Both the position numbers and the translations under genes were made by a program. The notes beneath the pieces are model-generated. The model worked only from the letters and a program-made list of their open reading frames with translations, did not search any database and was not told the DNA's origin. Of a stretch of DNA of 64,000 nt, positions 59,250-64,000 are shown piece after piece (position 1 is the first letter of the stretch; each line of letters begins with the position of its first letter). The stretch comes from Thalassoglobus polymorphus (lineage in GTDB: Bacteria > Planctomycetota > Planctomycetia > Planctomycetales > Planctomycetaceae): the NCBI RefSeq assembly GCF_007744255.1, contig NZ_CP036267.1:5840001-5904000 (forward strand), in the 5' to 3' direction.

Positions 59250-60572
59250 CTACTTGAGTTCTTTGATCATGACTTCGCGGAACTGGACGGCGTCGTTGTG
59301 GCCTGCGAATCCGAAGTAACCTTCTTTCAGGTTTTTGCCTGGATGCGTGTCGACCTTTGGGTCTTTATTTTTGTGCATGTAGTCCGTGATTTTACTCAGG
59401 TCTGTTTTCAGGATGATGTTACCATTCAACTCGACTGTGATTTCTGGACCAACAACTGTCACTTCCTGATAGTTCCATTCACCAGGCTCGTACAAGTAGC
59501 CACGAAACGCAGGTGCCATTCCGTATGCAGACCCGTGATATTGTCGTGGATCGAGCTTGGCGTACTTGGGGTGTTCTGAATCGAGAACCTGAAGTTCTGT
59601 CATGCCATCGAAGGCTGGGTTCCCTTTACCTGGGTAGCGAATGGCGAGTCCATTGTTGCCTCCGGGTGGAACTTTGAACTGCACGCTCGCCACGAAGTCG
59701 GCGTACTTCTTGTCGGTATGCAGAGTGCCACCTTTGCCTTCTTTACAGCGAATGCTGCCGTCGACAACTTCATAGTTCTCGGTCGGGCCGCTCCAGCCTT
59801 TCAGGTCTTTTCCGTTGAAGATGCTCTCGAAACCTTCTGCACGTTCTTCTGCGAGAATTTTCACAGCTTCCTTTGGAGTGAATTCTTTAATGGCAATGTT
59901 TCGCCACTGAATTTCACCACCGTGTGTTTGCAATTGAATCTGTCCACTCGCTCTCAGTGGAACTTTGCGTTCTTTATCCCAGTAGTTTTCCATGATGGCG
60001 TTGTCGACAACTTTTTCGCCGTTGAGCCAAACTGTTGTGCGGGCACCGATTTGACGAATTTTGAACTGGTTCCATTCTCCGAATGGTTTATCCATCACCT
60101 TTGTGGGGAATTTTCCAGGTGCTCCGGCGCTGTTGTTCCACAGTGCTCCTGAGCCTTTGTCGGAACCGTGTTTGAATGCAGGTTCATGGGTGTGGTCCCA
60201 AATTTGAACTTGCGGAGTGTTTTTCAGATAGATTCCGCTATCTGCAGTCGGGACAGTTTTGTAATCGATGAGTAATTCGTAGTCCCGGAAGGAATCGTCG
60301 GTGGTCAGGTAGGCTCCATGGCCATCGTTGACGATCGCTCCATCTTCCACTTTCCAGTGTTCAGAAATTGACTGATTCCACTCTTTCATCTTGGCAGCTC
60401 TGTCTTCTTCAGACATGGCAGCCAGTTGATCTGGATTGAAGTGTGGCATTCCGTGCCAACCTGTGAGGTCTTTTCCATTGAAAAGAGAACGGTAGCCTTC
60501 CGGAGCTTCGTTCTCTGCCGCTGCAAATGAGCAAAGGCAGGTCAGTGTGAGTAAACAGGCAGTAACGCGCAA
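59250..60572 (-). CDS. Secreted protein with two DUF1080 domains
   Basis: 440 residues. Signal peptide about 1-18 ('LLTLTCLCSFAAAE'). Two tandem copies of the 3-keto-disaccharide hydrolase (DUF1080) jelly-roll: 'GYRSLFNGKDLTGWHG' (about 26-230) and 'GFESIFNGKDLKGWSG' (about 248-440). Typical strands 'DYELLIDYKTVPTADSGIYL' and 'DFVASVQFKVPPGGNNGLAIR' are seen in the two copies. The family is linked to carbohydrate breakdown (3-ketoglycoside hydrolysis). Strong terminator downstream. Confidence 0.92.
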   Translation of the reverse strand: MRVTACLLTLTCLCSFAAAENEAPEGYRSLFNGKDLTGWHGMPHFNPDQLAAMSEEDRAAKMKEWNQSISEHWKVEDGAIVNDGHGAYLTTDDSFRDYELLIDYKTVPTADSGIYLKNTPQVQIWDHTHEPAFKHGSDKGSGALWNNSAGAPGKFPTKVMDKPFGEWNQFKIRQIGARTTVWLNGEKVVDNAIMENYWDKERKVPLRASGQIQLQTHGGEIQWRNIAIKEFTPKEAVKILAEERAEGFESIFNGKDLKGWSGPTENYEVVDGSIRCKEGKGGTLHTDKKYADFVASVQFKVPPGGNNGLAIRYPGKGNPAFDGMTELQVLDSEHPKYAKLDPRQYHGSAYGMAPAFRGYLYEPGEWNYQEVTVVGPEITVELNGNIILKTDLSKITDYMHKNKDPKVDTHPGKNLKEGYFGFAGHNDAVQFREVMIKELK

Positions 60573-61034
60573 GGTTCTTCCCCTTCAGGTCTTGGTAGTT
60601 GTCGCAATCCGATCGATCACAACGAAATTGGTATGGGTGTCTGTGATGGAACGGTCTCTGTCATCGTACTCTGTTCGATGTGGACACGCTTTGTCGACTT
60701 CGAAATATTTCAGCACGGCATCGGAAATTCATGATGAGAATCGAGTCTCTAAAAAGCGTATCGAACTGTTTCACGGTTTGCGAACCAAATTGAGGCAGAT
60801 TGCTATTGTCCTAATTCCAGAAACTGGCATATTCTGCCGATTCAACAAATTGAAGTGGCGTTTTGCGAACGATCGCAATCGAGAGGAGTCAAACCCGTTG
60901 CTCCTTCCACTTCTTAATCCGTGACGAAAATCAACGAATTCTCGGTGATGGAAGTCACAGCCCCGAAACGGGAGTGTCCTGCCGGATGACAGGGATGGAT
61001 GGCAGAACACGTGCACCGCATGGAGGTTAAGCAC
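60573..61034. other. Gene-free spacer before the Gln-rich membrane protein
   Basis: No convincing gene; a 125-codon plus-strand frame overlaps the DUF1080 gene and reads like a shadow. Must contain divergent promoters for the DUF1080 gene and 61035. Confidence 0.4.
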
Positions 61035-61841
61035 ATGGGCAAATTAGGTAGCTCGCTTTTAACATTTCTGTTTTCCGTACCGGTAACAGCCGTCGGATTC
61101 ATGGCGATTTTCGGAGTTCCACAAATGACTCCGCTGAGCGCATCACCAAGCGATGATATTGTGATTCGCGATCCATACGATCAAAATCCGTGGGGAGATC
61201 AACAGTCTGCCGGGCAGCAAACGCCTCAAGGACAACTTCAGGATGCGCCTTCGCATCATTCTGTACCTGCGTCTGTACCAGCAAATGGAAATGCATCTGC
61301 TCCTCCTTGGGGGCAGCAAAATGGAATGCAACAACAGCAGCAGATCCATACTCCAGATACCGCTCCTCAGAGAACGCTTCCGCCAGCACATTCACTGGGG
61401 AATCGGATGGTCGAGAACGCAACTCCACCGGTCTCGATTGGGAGTCCTCAGCAGTTTCCAAATCAACCAGTCAACGCCGGGAATCTCCGGACGTCAAACA
61501 CCCAGGCAGGTTCGGTTTCGCATAACCCGTTTAACGAGATGAATTCAAGCCGACCCAGCAACACAACTGAGACTTCAGCTCAGTTGCTGACTTGGCATCA
61601 GGCCTCCGCTCGTTTAGCGGAACTCGGAATCCAGAAGTATCACCTTGAACGTGGCGGGCAAGAGGGTAACTTTTTGTTTGTGTGCCTGTATCGACCAGCC
61701 GATTCTCCGCAGGTGACTCACCGCTTTGAAGCAGAAGGGAACGATCCGCTCGTCGCCACGAATCAGGTGATCAGCCAGATCGACAACTGGATTCGAAAGA
61801 ATTACCAAGCCAATAATTCCATTTCTGGTGCACGTTTTTAA
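61035..61841 (+). CDS. Gln/Pro-rich membrane-anchored hypothetical protein
   Basis: 268 residues from the ATG at 61035, preceded by GGAGG at 8 bases, which decides the start over 60999. One N-terminal membrane helix ('SLLTFLFSVPVTAVGFMAIFG'), then about 150 residues of low-complexity Gln/Pro/Asn/Ser (poly-Gln near 95), and a C-terminal folded domain (about 180-265, 'WHQASARLAELGIQKYHLERG', 'NFLFVCLYRPADSPQVTHRFEAEG' cited as 'FLFVCLYRP'). No family recognised. Possibly a periplasmic spanning protein with a long flexible linker. Confidence 0.65.
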   Translation: MGKLGSSLLTFLFSVPVTAVGFMAIFGVPQMTPLSASPSDDIVIRDPYDQNPWGDQQSAGQQTPQGQLQDAPSHHSVPASVPANGNASAPPWGQQNGMQQQQQIHTPDTAPQRTLPPAHSLGNRMVENATPPVSIGSPQQFPNQPVNAGNLRTSNTQAGSVSHNPFNEMNSSRPSNTTETSAQLLTWHQASARLAELGIQKYHLERGGQEGNFLFVCLYRPADSPQVTHRFEAEGNDPLVATNQVISQIDNWIRKNYQANNSISGARF

Positions 61842-61979
61842 GAGCGGTGATTCGTGAATTGAACACGATGTACTCACCCGATAGATATTGAAAATTTCTA
61901 ACAGCCCTGTTTCACCATGATGTGAAAACCGTTGTGGCTCACTCGGTTTTAATCACTGAGTCAGGTTTTGTTAGCGTGA

Positions 61980-62726
61980 ATGATTCCAATGTTGACGAAG
62001 CAAACAACGCAATTTGGCAATCCCTCAGGAACGTGCCAAGTTGCGTTGTCACGTTTGGGGAAAGTTGAATCTGGCTGGAAATGGCGTTTCCGAATTCGAC
62101 GTGCCGCTGAACTGATCGCGAACACCTCTCAGGAATCGGCTACAACACGCTCACCGAAAATGGCTCGTCTGGAAGCTGCACTTTTCGTTGCAGAGCGGGC
62201 TCTTTCGCTTCGCAAGCTGACGCAAGTGGCAACTCTGGCAGATGTGAAAGAAGCGGCGTCACTGATCGAGCAACTCAATGCCAACTACGATGCCGATGGC
62301 TCAGCCTTTCGCATTGAACGCGTCGCGGTGGGGTATAAAATGTTTACGCTTCCGCGACTCTCAAAATGGTTGGACCGTATCCACGACCGCCAGTCATACA
62401 TGAAACTCTCTCCGCCAGCGATGGAAACTCTCTCGATAATTGCTTATCGACAACCATGTACCCGGGCAGATGTGGAATCGATTCGAGGTGTTCAGGCCTC
62501 GGAAATGATCAAACAACTGATGGAAAAAAGTCTCGTCCGGATCGTTGGCGAAGACGACTCTCTGGGCCGACCCTATCTGTACGGGACAACAAAGCTGTTC
62601 CTGGAAACCTTCGGTTTGACCAATTTGAATCAACTTCCAATGGCAGACCAGTTGAGCAAACAACCGGAAACAGAGCAGGACGCCGATCTTACAGAAGACG
62701 AACAGCCAGACCAACAAGCCGCGTAG
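61980..62726 (+). CDS. scpB: Segregation and condensation protein B (ScpB)
   Basis: 248 residues. ScpB with ScpA binds the SMC ATPase heads to condense DNA. The winged-helix pair is seen: 'LEAALFVAERALSLRKLTQV', 'GSAFRIERVAVGYKMFTLPRL', 'LSPPAMETLSIIAYRQPCTRADVESIRG' (cited as 'METLSIIAYRQPCTRADVES'), 'LVRIVGEDDSLGRPYLYGTT' and 'FLETFGL'. About 60 N-terminal residues precede the family core and an acidic tail follows. No scpA adjacent. Planctomycete ScpB proteins are similarly extended. Confidence 0.88.
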   Translation: MIPMLTKQTTQFGNPSGTCQVALSRLGKVESGWKWRFRIRRAAELIANTSQESATTRSPKMARLEAALFVAERALSLRKLTQVATLADVKEAASLIEQLNANYDADGSAFRIERVAVGYKMFTLPRLSKWLDRIHDRQSYMKLSPPAMETLSIIAYRQPCTRADVESIRGVQASEMIKQLMEKSLVRIVGEDDSLGRPYLYGTTKLFLETFGLTNLNQLPMADQLSKQPETEQDADLTEDEQPDQQAA

Positions 62727-62866
62727 CTCACGATTCAGTCTTTCGGGCATAAGCCCAAGAAATGCTGGTTACCCTTTAGGGTTCCGTGTTCGACATGCCT
62801 GATTTCATGAGAATTCCGGTGAATGTCGAAAGATGGACTGGCCCGTTCAGCAAGCTGACTGCAGCG

Positions 62867-63433
62867 CTACTTGATTGTTAGTTCTGCTCGGTAAAAAGGA
62901 GTCGCAAATTTCAACGGAGAATTGGATTGGGAGATTTTTTCGTCAACCGTTTCTGGGTTATGCATCCAGCAAAGGCGTACTTCGTAGCGTCCAGGTTTCT
63001 CAGGGAACCTACAGTAAATTCCGTCCAGCCCGTTCCCTTTACGCGACTCCCATTCTCTTTTTCCCTTGCTGATTCTATTCTCATCATCAGGCAAGCCGAG
63101 AAGCTTTGATTTTCGAATCAACGGGTCTCCGGTATCAGGATCAGACTCAAGCAGAAGCATGCTGATGGTGGACCACTTTCTCGCTTCAGTAGTTACTTTG
63201 AGATAGCTCGCAGAAACGAGATATTCCTTTCCACCGGTAAGGATTATTTCTTCCTCTGCGGGATCTCGACCATCGATTTTGAAGGAGAGTTGTTCCAAGG
63301 TTTCATCGTGCAATTCAGGCAAAATCTGCGGGAGTGCTGCATCTTTGGAGCAACCGGGGAATAGCATGCCCGGAATCAAGATGCAGGTGAGGTTCAACAC
63401 CCATTTTTGAATAGAGGTAGAAAAGTCAGTCAT
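62867..63433 (-). CDS. Hypothetical lipoprotein
   Basis: 188 residues from the ATG at 63433; the frame to 63508 adds residues before the signal peptide. Lipoprotein signal 'LTCILIPGMLFPGCSKD' (lipobox FPGC). The mature part is a beta-rich domain, 'EQLSFKIDGRDPAEEEIILTGGKEYLVSASYL' (cited as 'EIILTGGKEYLV'), ending 'PFYRAELTIK'. No family recognised. It shares direction with the DUF1559 gene 87 bases upstream, where such small lipoproteins are often found. Confidence 0.65.
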   Translation of the reverse strand: MTDFSTSIQKWVLNLTCILIPGMLFPGCSKDAALPQILPELHDETLEQLSFKIDGRDPAEEEIILTGGKEYLVSASYLKVTTEARKWSTISMLLLESDPDTGDPLIRKSKLLGLPDDENRISKGKREWESRKGNGLDGIYCRFPEKPGRYEVRLCWMHNPETVDEKISQSNSPLKFATPFYRAELTIK

Positions 63434-63519
63434 GGCGGAAGCATTCTGTTTCACAAGGAAGAGAGTCTCTTGTTGCTTCTGGTTTCGATTGAACTTTGTT
63501 CTGTGCAATGTTGTTTCTG

Positions 63520-64000
63520 TTAGAAAATCTGGGTGTTCGATTCCCCTCCTGAACGCGTCCCGAGTGCCCGCCAGACAGATTCGCTAACGTTTTCACTTGT
63601 GAATCGTACGGCACCATCCCCAAACAAAACGTTCACTCCACCACTGTGCAAACTACTCGCAGATTGTGCAGAGTACTTCAAGCTTTGCCCTTCAGGGTCA
63701 GGAACTCCGTTGTAGCAACTGTTCTGATTTGGTGTCAAAATGTGGTTGTAATTGAACCCACTGCACCCAAATGCAAAAGGTGTGCAAATCACTTGATTCC
63801 ATGGGCCACCAAACCAAACTGGAGACTTGCGGCATGCCTCAGCAAACTCGTCTAATTGCCCTTCTCCACGAAAAGGATCTGTGGTTGCCATTCTTCGAAG
63901 GCGTTGGTCTTGCGTTGGCTTGAACGTCCCGGAAGCTGGGATCCCCTGCTCTTTGAACCCCCGGTGAAGTAGTCGTTCACTCAACGCAGCAGTCTGCGAA
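63520..64000 (-). CDS. DUF1559 protein (pseudopilin-like), 5' end beyond window
   Basis: C-terminal part only; the frame is open to the window edge at 64000. The DUF1559 C-terminal signature H-x9-D-G is intact: 'SLHSGGVNVLFGDGAVRF', followed by 'NVSESVWRALGTRSGGE'. The family has an N-terminal type IV pilin-like methylation helix in complete members, is hugely expanded in planctomycetes, and is probably secreted as part of fibres or a surface layer. The missing N-terminus should carry that helix. Confidence 0.9.
   Translation of the reverse strand, partial: SQTAALSERLLHRGFKEQGIPASGTFKPTQDQRLRRMATTDPFRGEGQLDEFAEACRKSPVWFGGPWNQVICTPFAFGCSGFNYNHILTPNQNSCYNGVPDPEGQSLKYSAQSASSLHSGGVNVLFGDGAVRFTSENVSESVWRALGTRSGGESNTQIF

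Noticed and set aside
60547-60924. 125-codon plus-strand ORF
   Set aside because: Overlaps the start of the DUF1080 gene in antisense, no start signal.

Overview
The window looks like a chromosomal piece of a Planctomycetota bacterium, probably the Planctomycetaceae side (Gimesia/Rubinisphaera-like). This is inferred from gene content, since no rRNA is present. Typical families are DUF1501, a Planctomycete cytochrome/DUF1549/DUF1553 protein, DUF1559, duplicated DUF1080, HYExAFE, Tat-exported Gfo/Idh/MocA and metallophosphoesterase proteins, and very long signal peptidases. Coding density is moderate, operons are short, and many intergenic gaps carry dispersed repeats.

Layout. 1-3.8 kb: two tandem, enlarged type I signal peptidases (the first cut by the window edge). 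3.8-8.8 kb: small and hypothetical genes, a Tsr3-like protein, a secreted HEAT-like/jelly-roll protein, a PQQ-type beta-propeller and a GNAT enzyme. 9-12.6 kb: a translationally coupled heterodimeric ABC exporter. 12.6-13.8 kb: serine acetyltransferase preceded by a short cysteine-rich ORF that could be an attenuation leader. 14.2-16.6 kb: a CPBP protease, then a 1.3 kb accessory cassette (basic protein, DUF6884 protein, unknown partner) between ~158-bp direct repeats. 17.2-22.6 kb: information processing, with an RRM protein, infC (probable AUC start), then dnaN-dciA-gyrB on the minus strand. 23-30 kb: PAP2 phosphatase, TPR protein, purine nucleoside phosphorylase, MsrP-like molybdoenzyme, secreted esterase and lipid kinase. 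30-38.4 kb: DUF1501/DUF1553 pair, a STAS-membrane protein and a secreted FAD enzyme. 38.5-48.7 kb: leuS, cyclase-family hydrolase, metY, another DUF1501, Gfo/Idh and metallophosphoesterase. 48.9-54.4 kb: phytoene-desaturase-like FAD enzyme with a ketosynthase, HYExAFE protein and xylulokinase. 54.6-64 kb: an HtrA-like pseudoprotease with a nested PDZ, rsmE, a GAF/sigma-54 activator, a double DUF1080 protein, scpB, a lipoprotein and a truncated DUF1559 gene.

Themes. Secreted catabolic/surface proteins (PQQ, DUF1080, FAD enzyme, Gfo/Idh, DUF1501/1553) rely on Sec/Tat export and signal peptidases. Sulfur assimilation is represented by cysE and metY at separate loci. The clearest unexplained structures are the cysteine-rich leader upstream of cysE, the direct-repeat-bounded cassette, the PDZ-in-protease architecture, and at least two dispersed repeat families in gaps, some copies of which supply the stop codons of neighbouring genes (gyrB, xylB). 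No tRNA, rRNA, CRISPR array or transposase was seen.
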